This document shows positions 1 through 5,518 of a stretch of 22,030 bases of DNA, piece after piece. Within the stretch, counting starts at the first letter, position 1, and the number at the start of each line of letters is the position of its first letter. This DNA is from Thermoplasmatales archaeon (GTDB taxonomy: Archaea; Thermoplasmatota; E2; DHVEG-1), in assembly GCA_023128855.1 (NCBI GenBank), contig JAGMDE010000021.1:1-22030 (forward strand), given 5' to 3'. The notes beneath the pieces are model-generated. The model saw nothing but the letters and a program-made list of their open reading frames with translations. It did not search any database and was not told where the DNA came from. The position numbers were made by a program, and so were the translations under genes.

Positions 1-1
1 C

Positions 2-70
2 AGAATTGCCACATTTTGGACATTTACATAAATATTTTTTATCTGTTCTTACAATGTTTCTGATAGTTGA
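2..70 (-). other. In-frame continuation with zinc-ribbon-like motif, runs off the window
   Basis: Directly after the TAA of the 54-aa frame the same frame continues without a start codon and reads ...YLCKCPKCGNS to the window edge. CKCPKCGN resembles one half of a zinc ribbon. It could be the C-terminal part of a membrane/zinc-ribbon protein interrupted by a nonsense mutation, or chance. The rest lies outside the window. Confidence 0.25.
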
Positions 71-235
71 TTATTTTATATCAACTCTCAGGAATCGTAT
101 AAACTGCACAAGATTAAGCAAACCAATAACTAAGGTAATGCCACCTTCTAATTGGTATCCTTTGGCAATGAGTCCTATTCCACCAAAGGTGAAAAAACCA
201 GCAACAGCACCGAGAACATAGGTTAGAGGTCTCAT
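71..235 (-). CDS. Small two-segment membrane protein (54 aa)
   Basis: A minus-strand frame opens with ATG at 235 (MRPLTYVLGAVAGFF...) and ends at TAA 71-73. It has two hydrophobic segments (about residues 4-23 and 33-46) separated by a short polar turn, followed by a basic end, which suggests a small two-pass membrane protein. I do not recognise a family. The same frame stays open past the TAA to the window edge and encodes a CxCPxC zinc-ribbon-like motif, so this may be the 5' part of a longer gene broken by one stop codon. No clear ribosome binding site is visible upstream. Confidence 0.4.
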   Translation of the reverse strand: MRPLTYVLGAVAGFFTFGGIGLIAKGYQLEGGITLVIGLLNLVQFIRFLRVDIK

Positions 236-349
236 AAACAATTAGATTGTATAGCTGTGCTTATTTTTTAGTTTATCCAAAGTTACTTGGGATTTTGGAT
301 ATACAATAAATCAAACAGAGATTGAAACTTGATAAATACCGGTGAAATA

Positions 350-426
350 CTTATGTAAACGTTCGCTAACAGGAGTTCTCTGTTGATGAATAATTATTCA
401 GAGTGTCTAAAACTCGCTATCATAAG
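350..426. repeat. Imperfect hairpin and boundary repeat copy 1
   Basis: An imperfect inverted repeat begins CTTATG (350-355) and ends CATAAG (421-426); an inner stem is CTCTG...CAGAG around AATAATTATT. It lies just past the stop of the minus-strand OLD gene, so it may act as its terminator. The left arm (350-398) is also similar to 5167-5217 in the same orientation; both share GCTAAC, then CTCTG and TGATGAATAAT. The flanking stretch 236-475 holds nothing else I can identify. Confidence 0.45.
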
Positions 427-475
427 TGCTTCTGCTAAAATTAATTTAAAAATCTACAAGAATTTCTATTATTAT

Positions 476-2113
476 TCACCTAAGAATCAGATTTACATTT
501 TTTATAGCTTTTTTGATTTCATCACGAATTTCACTCTTTTTTATATTTTCACCAACATATTTAGCTAATTGAAATTTCCACCCATATACTTTATTCTTAT
601 CATCCATATCTTCATCTTTAAGAATACCTTTATTACGAAGTATTTGAATTATTGTATTACATTTCTTTTTTGATTTTGATAATTTATCCTTGAAATTCCC
701 TTTTTCATCACTTGTGTATTCAAATTCATAAATTGCTTTGAGACCATCCAAAATTAATCCATCTGGATAATAATCTTCTAATTCTCCTATTTTCAAAACA
801 TGATATTCTACTGTTGAATCACTTTTCTCTAAATCTTCGGCTTCTTTCTGTGTGCCTTTATCAAGTATGAAAAATTTTGGAATTTCATTTATTTTAGTAA
901 TTTCATTAAATAGTGCAAGATATCTTTTCCCCTTTCCAACACCACCAAGGGGGATAATTCCTACATCGTTTTTAAAAAATGGCATATTTAATTTTTCAGA
1001 AACCTTATTGAAAAAAATTCTGTCAGAGTTTCCTTCAACAAACAATATTTTTTCTGCTTGAAATATATCACTCGGTCTAATTCCTAATATCTGAAGAATT
1101 TCTTTTAAATCCTCTTTATCGCTCAGGTTTTTAATCTCTGATTTTATTCCATCATGTAAAACTAGATAAGTATTTTTCAACTTTGCTTTATCAATAAAAA
1201 CTGTAGAATGGGTTGTAATAAAGAATTGTTTGTCTTTTGAAAAAATTTCTAAGACATTATAGAGTTGTCGTTGAAGTTCATTGTGTAAATGAACTTCTGG
1301 TTCTTCAATAATGATAAATGAGAAACCAGGTTTCATAATATTTAAAATCATTTGTATGAACTCTTGGTCTCCCCCTCCGATTTCCCCTATAGAAATTCTG
1401 CCAACCTCCAAATCCATGTAAATTTTATCACCTATGCCCGTGATAAATTGAGAAATAGAGCTTGTTCCTTTAAGGATAGAAATCAATTTTTTTCTTTTCC
1501 TATCCAACTTATTATCGTCAACACTGCTTTCTAGCTTTACTAGTTCAGCAAATAATTCTTTCAATATGATTGAATTTCTTTTGTATACATTTGTATCTTC
1601 GATTTGATTTCTTGTTATTGGTATATATTGTAATTTTTTAACCAGATTTATTCTTATGTCCTCGAATTTACTTACATCAATAGCAGAAGAGCCAAAATTA
1701 AGGTCTGTCAATTTCCATCCTGTTACAAAACCCAATTCGATTGATATTGTAAGATATTCTTTCTGACTTTTATCACTTTCTTTGCCTTTTTGCTTACCAG
1801 ATTTAGATAACTCAGCAGTTTGATGGAGTTTTTTTATTTTAAGAGTTTCTTTTTCCTTTTCACTTAATTCCAATATCAAAGATATCTTAATGGGATTGTC
1901 AGTATCTTTTAGATGATATAATTCAGGAGATAATGATATTGCTGTATTTTGAGCAAAATTCTCTAACAAATCAAAGAATATTCGAAGTAATTGAGTAATA
2001 TTCGATTTCCCAGAACTGTTTTTTCCAATAAAAGAATTTATATTTCCTAGATTTTCTATTTTCAACGTTTCAAAGCTTTTGAAATTCTCTGCCTCAATAG
2101 TTCTAATTTTCAT
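476..2113 (-). CDS. OLD-family ATP-dependent nuclease (ABC ATPase + TOPRIM)
   Basis: A 545-residue protein with an N-terminal SMC/ABC-type ATPase: Walker A GKNSSGKSN at residues 30-38, a long insertion, GGGDQ near 246-250 where the ABC signature lies, Walker B IIIEEPEVHLH near 267-277, and a switch-type TTHST at 300-304. The C-terminal TOPRIM region has the glutamate motif LFVEGNSD (E360). OLD proteins (overcoming lysogenization defect) couple ATP hydrolysis to nucleic-acid cleavage and act in phage defence, alone or with partners. Oddly, the second TOPRIM motif reads FILDKG (D418) where DxD is usual, so nuclease activity may be altered. AAGGAGAT lies just before the ATG. Repeat copy A sits about 45 bp upstream as a likely promoter. 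The next gene upstream is a membrane protein with a matching promoter repeat. Confidence 0.85.
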   Translation of the reverse strand: MKIRTIEAENFKSFETLKIENLGNINSFIGKNSSGKSNITQLLRIFFDLLENFAQNTAISLSPELYHLKDTDNPIKISLILELSEKEKETLKIKKLHQTAELSKSGKQKGKESDKSQKEYLTISIELGFVTGWKLTDLNFGSSAIDVSKFEDIRINLVKKLQYIPITRNQIEDTNVYKRNSIILKELFAELVKLESSVDDNKLDRKRKKLISILKGTSSISQFITGIGDKIYMDLEVGRISIGEIGGGDQEFIQMILNIMKPGFSFIIIEEPEVHLHNELQRQLYNVLEIFSKDKQFFITTHSTVFIDKAKLKNTYLVLHDGIKSEIKNLSDKEDLKEILQILGIRPSDIFQAEKILFVEGNSDRIFFNKVSEKLNMPFFKNDVGIIPLGGVGKGKRYLALFNEITKINEIPKFFILDKGTQKEAEDLEKSDSTVEYHVLKIGELEDYYPDGLILDGLKAIYEFEYTSDEKGNFKDKLSKSKKKCNTIIQILRNKGILKDEDMDDKNKVYGWKFQLAKYVGENIKKSEIRDEIKKAIKNVNLILR

Positions 2114-2137
2114 ATATCTCCTTCTAAACTACACTTT

Positions 2138-2166
2138 CACAACATCTATTTCTTTAAAAACATATC
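2138..2166 (-). promoter_or_regulatory. Promoter-like repeat, copy A
   Basis: On the minus strand this reads GATATGTTTTTAAAGAAA followed by TAGATGTTGTG. The TTTTTAAA core (2153-2160) is 40-47 bp before the OLD start, right for an archaeal TATA box with a short leader holding the AAGGAGAT ribosome binding site. The core plus about 12 downstream bases is shared with copies B, C and D, more than a TATA box alone would need. A flanking inverted pair (AAACTGCACT/AGTGTAGTTT, one mismatch) surrounds it. Confidence 0.5.
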
Positions 2167-2211
2167 TTGCAGGACATAGAGTGCAGTTTTTAGCGTTGCT
2201 TCTACGAAAAA

Positions 2212-3243
2212 TTATTTTTTGGAACGTTTTTTCCAAAGTGTTGTCATAGCTGCTATTAGTGCAAACGTAATCATACCGATTATAACACCACCGATTATAG
2301 TGCTAATCTCAATTTCTTGTAGCAAATTTCCTAAAAAATCAGGATTTAGAATAGCAAACACGGCAAATAAAAGTAATCCAACGGTGACAATAACAGGTAT
2401 TAAAAAAACTCTAATAGTTTCTAACGTGTCTTTCCGAATTGGTTTAACAATCTCTATAAAATTAGGCATAAAACCACGCCATTCAGTCCTGTTTGGCTCA
2501 ATTTTATTAAATTTCAATAGGATTGATAAAAAATTTTGGATTGACTGTGACTCTTTAACATTGCAAATAATTTCAATGAAATATTTCAAGCGAAAGGGTA
2601 AAATAAAAAGTTTTTTCTCTTCTTTTAAAAAATCTAAAAAGACATATTCGGTTGGGTTTGCTCTTAACAAGATTCCAAGATGTCTATCATTATTTTTCCT
2701 CTTTTTCTCAGTTGTGTAGTAAAATATTTGCTCAAGAATTAGGCTAAAAGCATCAATTATCTTTTTTGGTTCAAAATCATTCAATTCATAACACAATGCA
2801 TGTTCTCTTATCTCAGTTACTGTAGGTTTGCGGGGATTCAAAAATTGTGAAACAAAAAACGATGTAACTATATGTCCACTAATATGTATAACGACAGCCA
2901 TCCCCCATATCAAGGGTATTCCAACAACATCCAAAGTAGTTAACGATATTCCCTCGGGGAGAATTGTTGAATAAATATAAATAACAAATAAAGTGTTTAT
3001 TCCTAAAAGTACCATTGAATAGTAAATAACCATCTTAGTTACTTTCTGAAAATAGAAATAAGTTCCCAACGAGCCACTTAAAACCGATATTATTATCGGA
3101 TAGTAAAAAATCCCATATAAGGTAATTAATGCTGGGAAATAACAGGCAACTATTAGAAAAGTAACTACGGTTATTAAAATTGAAATAGGTAGAAACCAGA
3201 AAAGAAATTTTTGTTTATCAGAAAGTTCTTTATATTTTGTCAT
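2212..3243 (-). CDS. Polytopic membrane protein of unknown function (343 aa)
   Basis: The protein has about four hydrophobic segments in the first 135 residues (roughly 15-35, 38-58, 68-90 and 105-132), a charged soluble region from 140 to 265, and two more membrane segments (about 275-297 and 308-332) before a basic tail ending KKRSKK. I do not recognise the family. The membrane-soluble-membrane plan is compatible with a membrane effector or sensor. It is transcribed in the same direction as the OLD gene 98 bp downstream, and each has its own copy of the same promoter-like repeat, so the two may be co-expressed. No strong ribosome binding site is visible. Function is unknown. Confidence 0.7.
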   Translation of the reverse strand: MTKYKELSDKQKFLFWFLPISILITVVTFLIVACYFPALITLYGIFYYPIIISVLSGSLGTYFYFQKVTKMVIYYSMVLLGINTLFVIYIYSTILPEGISLTTLDVVGIPLIWGMAVVIHISGHIVTSFFVSQFLNPRKPTVTEIREHALCYELNDFEPKKIIDAFSLILEQIFYYTTEKKRKNNDRHLGILLRANPTEYVFLDFLKEEKKLFILPFRLKYFIEIICNVKESQSIQNFLSILLKFNKIEPNRTEWRGFMPNFIEIVKPIRKDTLETIRVFLIPVIVTVGLLLFAVFAILNPDFLGNLLQEIEISTIIGGVIIGMITFALIAAMTTLWKKRSKK

Positions 3244-3270
3244 TTATTCTCGCTCACTACCTCAGGTTTT

Positions 3271-3299
3271 ACAACACTTATTTCTTTAAAAACATATCC
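3271..3299 (-). promoter_or_regulatory. Promoter-like repeat, copy B
   Basis: On the minus strand this reads GGATATGTTTTTAAAGAAA then TAAGTGTTGT. It is nearly identical to copy A through the TATA-like core, which lies 42-49 bp upstream of the 343-aa membrane protein start at 3243. Confidence 0.5.
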
Positions 3300-3375
3300 T
3301 AAAAAACCTTTTTTCCTCTTGAAAGTAGGGTGTTGAAAGATAAGTAAAACAAAAAGTAAAAAGAATTTAGGAGGT

Positions 3376-3455
3376 TTAAGGACAGTATGGATCCCATATG
3401 AGACCAGTTGGTGTTACTGTGTACCATTGTCCTACGAATATGGGTGGGTTTTCAT
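3376..3455 (-). pseudogene. Frameshifted microprotein gene (about 26 codons)
   Basis: A strong ribosome binding site (GAGGGAGG) precedes ATG at 3455 on the minus strand, but that frame stops after seven codons. Adding one A in the run after ATG-AAA joins the start to a frame reading NPPIFVGQWYTVTPTG and ending at TAA 3376-3378, giving about 26 residues. Repeat copy C lies about 60 bp upstream, as the other copies do before their genes. I infer a small gene with a one-base deletion, a sequencing error, or slippage at the A run. I know of no family for the peptide. Confidence 0.35.
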
Positions 3456-3498
3456 TTTTCCCTCCCTCAAAACAAGCTATTAAATCAAGTAAAGGTTT

Positions 3499-3528
3499 AT
3501 AACAGCTGTTTCTTTAAAAACCTGTTTC
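3499..3528 (-). promoter_or_regulatory. Promoter-like repeat, copy C
   Basis: On the minus strand this reads GAAACAGGTTTTTAAAG then AAACAGCTGTTAT. It is almost the same as copy D and shares the core with A and B. It lies upstream of the frameshifted microprotein. The TAA within its core also ends the hydrophobic remnant frame upstream. Confidence 0.5.
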
Positions 3529-3672
3529 AAAAACAATTTTACTCAATCTTGTTGCACGCAATAATGAAATAATAGCAACAAGCGAAATGTACACTACAAA
3601 ACAAAGTTGTATAAACGGAATAAATTCTGTTAAAACAAATGCACCAAGAGCGCCAATTCGAGATAATACAGT
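3514..3672 (-). other. Hydrophobic reading-frame remnant without start codon
   Basis: Stretch 3456-3791 has no complete gene. On the minus strand a 52-codon open frame between two TAA codons encodes two hydrophobic runs (around GALGAFVLTEFIPFIQLCF and VVYISLVAIISLL) followed by a basic segment. It has no ATG, GTG or TTG near its beginning. It may be the C-terminal remnant of a membrane protein cut off near the palindrome at 3699-3716. The evidence is only the composition. Confidence 0.25.
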
Positions 3673-3698
3673 TTAAATAAACTATTTAGAGATAATAA

Positions 3699-3716
3699 CA
3701 TACTAAATTTAGTATG
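3699..3716. promoter_or_regulatory. Perfect 18-bp palindrome, possible operator
   Basis: CATACTAAATTTAGTATG is a perfect 18-bp palindrome lying 75 bp upstream of the ATG of the 225-aa membrane protein. Half-sites CATACTAGATTT and CATACTAAATTT recur at 4571-4596, beyond the 3' end of the same gene. It may be an operator or part of an element end. Confidence 0.45.
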
Positions 3717-3724
3717 GCAAATAT
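3705..3724 (+). repeat. Left inverted repeat around the 225-aa gene
   Basis: This 20-bp stretch matches the reverse complement of 4577-4596 at 18 of 20 positions by eye (AAATTTAGTATG then G or T, CAAAT, A or C, T). The two copies bracket the 225-aa plus-strand gene, like ends of a small inserted unit. Confidence 0.45.
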
Positions 3725-3791
3725 TGTGGGTCATATCTATAAAGTAATCTATAACTAAATTTTTATATCAATAAATATTTATCTTTTAGAT

Positions 3792-4469
3792 ATGAACATT
3801 CCATTTTACAATATAAAATTTTATATCATTATTATAATTTTTTCATATGTCATTCTTAGTCTACTTATTTATTTTTTATATCTTAAGGAGAAAGAGAAGA
3901 AAGAATTTGATAAGCCTCGAAAATATGAAAAAACTGAAAATGAATTTGAATGGAACAGAATATGGGAATATCATAAATGTGCTGATGATCTTTTTCATAA
4001 AAGATTCAGTTTTTTTCTTGTTGCTGAATCAATGTTAGTTGTTTCTTATGCAACACTATTTGATATTAACCAAGCGTTTTATGTAAAACTTGCAATAACT
4101 CTTTTAGGTCTAATTTTTACCTATGGGTGGTATGTTGTTAATATTCGTCTCGATAAAAAAATGGAATTTTTAAAACAATATGTTATAGAGCCTAATGATA
4201 GCTATTTTGAGGCATATATGAAATGTGTAAAAGATATTAGACGATGGGATATATTTAATGATGAAATTTTTCCTATCTCAACTTTTCTATTTTGGGAATT
4301 TCTTTTTATTAATGTTATTTTATCTATTGAACTTATATATATTCCATTAATCTTGATAGTTATTATTGTTACAGGTATATTTATCAATAAATCTGCACAT
4401 TCCCTAGTTCAAGAGAATTATGAAGGTATACTTAATGAACTTAAAATGGAAAACCTTCGTTTAAAATAA
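3792..4469 (+). CDS. Membrane protein of unknown function (225 aa), possible effector
   Basis: This is the only plus-strand gene in the island. It has an N-terminal membrane segment (about 8-30), a charged stretch, a conserved-looking block HKRFSFFLVAESMLVVSYATLF leading into two close membrane segments (about 70-110), a soluble stretch with an EAYMKC...RRWDIF block, then two C-terminal membrane segments (about 160-200). I do not recognise a named family with confidence; small multi-pass proteins with this plan occur as membrane effectors in defence loci, which is inference here. A TATA-like TTTTTATATCA about 30 bp before the ATG suggests a leaderless transcript. Flanking inverted repeats and the opposite orientation suggest separate insertion. 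Its 3' end overlaps a transposase remnant on the other strand by 9 bp. Confidence 0.65.
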   Translation: MNIPFYNIKFYIIIIIFSYVILSLLIYFLYLKEKEKKEFDKPRKYEKTENEFEWNRIWEYHKCADDLFHKRFSFFLVAESMLVVSYATLFDINQAFYVKLAITLLGLIFTYGWYVVNIRLDKKMEFLKQYVIEPNDSYFEAYMKCVKDIRRWDIFNDEIFPISTFLFWEFLFINVILSIELIYIPLILIVIIVTGIFINKSAHSLVQENYEGILNELKMENLRLK

Positions 4470-4574
4470 ATTTGTTAAAAATTTTTTATATTGAACTGAT
4501 TTTTTCATAAGTGTAAGCCACTTGTTATTACCTTCAACGGTTATCCCTGCAACCTCAGAAGGTGTCTTACCATA
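4461..4574 (-). pseudogene. Transposase C-terminal remnant
   Basis: The minus-strand frame ending at TAA 4461-4463 reads YGKTPSEVAGITVEGNNKW and then LTLMKKSV..., closely resembling the C-terminal end of DDE (integrase-core) transposases of archaeal insertion sequences, which commonly end with GKTPAEAAGI...NKWLTLI. An in-frame TAG at 4575-4577 and the inverted repeat at 4577-4596 cut it off upstream; the catalytic part is absent. It is a dead insertion-sequence remnant. Confidence 0.6.
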
Positions 4575-4576
4575 CT

Positions 4577-4596
4577 AGATTTGACATACTAAATTT
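4577..4596 (-). repeat. Right inverted repeat around the 225-aa gene
   Basis: Reverse complement matches 3705-3724 at 18 of 20 positions. It lies at the junction between the transposase remnant and the truncated Ntn-hydrolase-like gene, so it marks a break point for both. Confidence 0.45.
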
Positions 4597-4756
4597 GCCA
4601 ACTTTTACCAGATATTCCAAATATTAAACTAACATCATTTTTTTCATGTATTTGGATTTTTTTGTAAGATGTCCCCTGAACACCATTAATGTCTGCCAGT
4701 TTATCTGCCATAAGAAGTAAACCGTCTTTAAAATGTAGATATAACACTAAAGTCAT
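4589..4756 (-). pseudogene. Truncated Ntn-hydrolase/proteasome-like N-terminal fragment (55 aa)
   Basis: The minus-strand frame from ATG 4756 to TAG 4589-4591 reads MTLVLYLHFKDGLLLMADK and, after a gap, KKIQIHEKNDVSLIFGISG. The pattern T-(hydrophobic)-K-DG-(hydrophobic)-ADK followed by KKI and a GISG strand resembles the first strands of proteasome-type Ntn hydrolases, where the Thr after Met would be the nucleophile. Such proteins are about 200 residues, so only the first quarter is present; it stops inside the inverted repeat at 4577-4596. The family assignment rests on a short stretch. Confidence 0.4.
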
Positions 4757-4943
4757 TTTTCAAACAACTTTTATCAAATAATTAAACATGATATAAACTA
4801 TTTGCAATATTCTCTTCTTTTTTGAAATTCATTAGTTCTATTAGTAAATACCTTACTGATTTCACTATTTTTTAACAAAATTAAACTATCATATAAAAAA
4901 AGAGAAGAGAAAGGAGATTTTGTGTGTTTTTTTATCAGTCGCC
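4757..4943. other. Short gene-poor gap with weak mini-ORF
   Basis: No solid gene is seen. A 27-codon minus-strand frame starting GTG at 4865 and ending at 4782 reads VKSVRYLLIELMNFKKEE..., plausible but without a ribosome binding site. An imperfect inverted pair rich in TCTCTTCTTTTTT / AAAAAAGAGAAGAGA lies near 4811-4823 and 4896-4911 and could be a transcript-end structure for the 31-aa gene. Confidence 0.3.
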
Positions 4944-5039
4944 TTATTGTTCTATTTCGATTACAAATCTATCTCCTTTTATTATTCTTGTATCATATTC
5001 CACTTCATCTCTTATTGGTGTGATGTATAATTTACTCAT
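4944..5039 (-). CDS. Microprotein with strong ribosome binding site (31 aa)
   Basis: The minus-strand ATG at 5039 is preceded by GAGGTGGAATAA, a good ribosome binding site, and by promoter-like repeat D 42-49 bp upstream. The frame reads MSKLYITPIRDEVEYDTRII and continues KGDRFVIEIEQ to TAA at 4944-4946. It is charged, without a membrane segment or cysteines, and looks like a small beta-rich peptide. I know of no family. The combination of promoter, ribosome binding site and clean frame makes it more likely real than chance, although a 31-codon frame alone proves little. Confidence 0.5.
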   Translation of the reverse strand: MSKLYITPIRDEVEYDTRIIKGDRFVIEIEQ

Positions 5040-5065
5040 TTATTCCACCTCAAATCTAAAATTTC

Positions 5066-5096
5066 ATAACAGCTGTTTCCTTAAAAAACCTGTTTC
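5066..5096 (-). promoter_or_regulatory. Promoter-like repeat, copy D
   Basis: On the minus strand this reads GAAACAGGTTTTTTAAGG then AAACAGCTGTTAT, differing from copy C by one extra T and one A-to-G change. The TATA-like core is 42-49 bp upstream of the 31-aa gene start. Confidence 0.5.
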
Positions 5097-5166
5097 ACCC
5101 AAAGGGCCTTTTGGACTTGGTTCAACACAAACAACTGTGGACACTCACATACACAGCAAATAACAG

Positions 5167-5217
5167 CTCATAAACACTGGCTAACGAGAAAACTACTCTG
5201 ATGAATAATAAATTATT
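5167..5217 (+). repeat. Boundary repeat copy 2
   Basis: This stretch resembles 350-398 in the same orientation: CTCATAAAC, GGCTAACGAG, then CTCTGATGAATAAT against CTTATGTAAAC, CGCTAACAGG, CTCTGTTGATGAATAAT. It overlaps the point where the pRiA4b-ORF3-like gene is cut short, so it marks a junction between the cassette array and the OLD-containing segment. Confidence 0.4.
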
Positions 5218-5365
5218 AGCAGGGCCCTGTATCATGATTGAATGCTTCACGCATGATGTGATCAAAATCACCAAGCGTCTGATTGCCCTTAATTTCAATA
5301 CGGCGCCAAAGTCCTTTCCGGTATTTCAAGGCAGCCTTAAATACGTATACTTTCTCTTTTTCCAT
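5216..5365 (-). pseudogene. Truncated pRiA4b ORF-3-like protein (49 aa)
   Basis: The minus-strand frame from ATG 5365 reads VYVFKAALKYRKGLWRRIEI and then KGNQTLGDFDHIMREAF before ending GPC-stop. This matches the N-terminal strand-helix pattern of the plasmid pRiA4b ORF-3-like family (Y-x-F/L-K-x-x-L ... WRRI-x-(V/I) ... TL-x-D(L/F)H-x-x-I-x-x-AF). Full family domains are around 150 residues or more, so two thirds are missing. AGAGGGATAATT gives a ribosome binding site. It starts 48 bp after attC3, the position expected for the first gene of the next integron cassette, and its end falls in boundary repeat copy 2, which probably caused the truncation. Confidence 0.6.
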
Positions 5366-5412
5366 AATTATCCCTCTTTAGATGATAATATCCAGAGTAA
5401 ATAAGGCGCTTT

Positions 5413-5499
5413 CGTATAATGTTCTGCGGACATACGAAGCCCTGAGCGAAGCGAAGAGTTTGGGTGAGCGATAGCGAACCGCATACCCGCTGTTATCGG
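5413..5499 (-). repeat. attC-like integron recombination site (attC3)
   Basis: Read on the minus strand: R' CGATAAC, then GGGTATGCGG, a central region with CTCACCCAAA, then TCGTATGTCCGC, AGAAC, and a degenerate R'' ATTATACG. The arms pair imperfectly as the R'-L'/L''-R'' stem of an attC. It starts 20 bp after the stop of the upstream nuclease gene and ends 48 bp before the next start. The central region shares GGTTCG, ATCGC and CTCACCCAAA with attC2. Confidence 0.65.
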
Positions 5500-5518
5500 A
5501 AGTTGCTCCTTTCATATG

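Noticed and set aside
6..221. Plus-strand 71-aa frame
   Set aside because: It is antisense to the better minus-strand membrane/zinc-ribbon frame and has no protein-like features of its own.
2138..5096. Repeats A-D as a CRISPR array
   Set aside because: Copies are hundreds of bases apart, diverge in sequence and precede genes; there are no uniform spacers.
4924..5163. Plus-strand 79-aa frame
   Set aside because: It is antisense to the 31-aa gene and its promoter repeat and has no ribosome binding site or recognisable motif.
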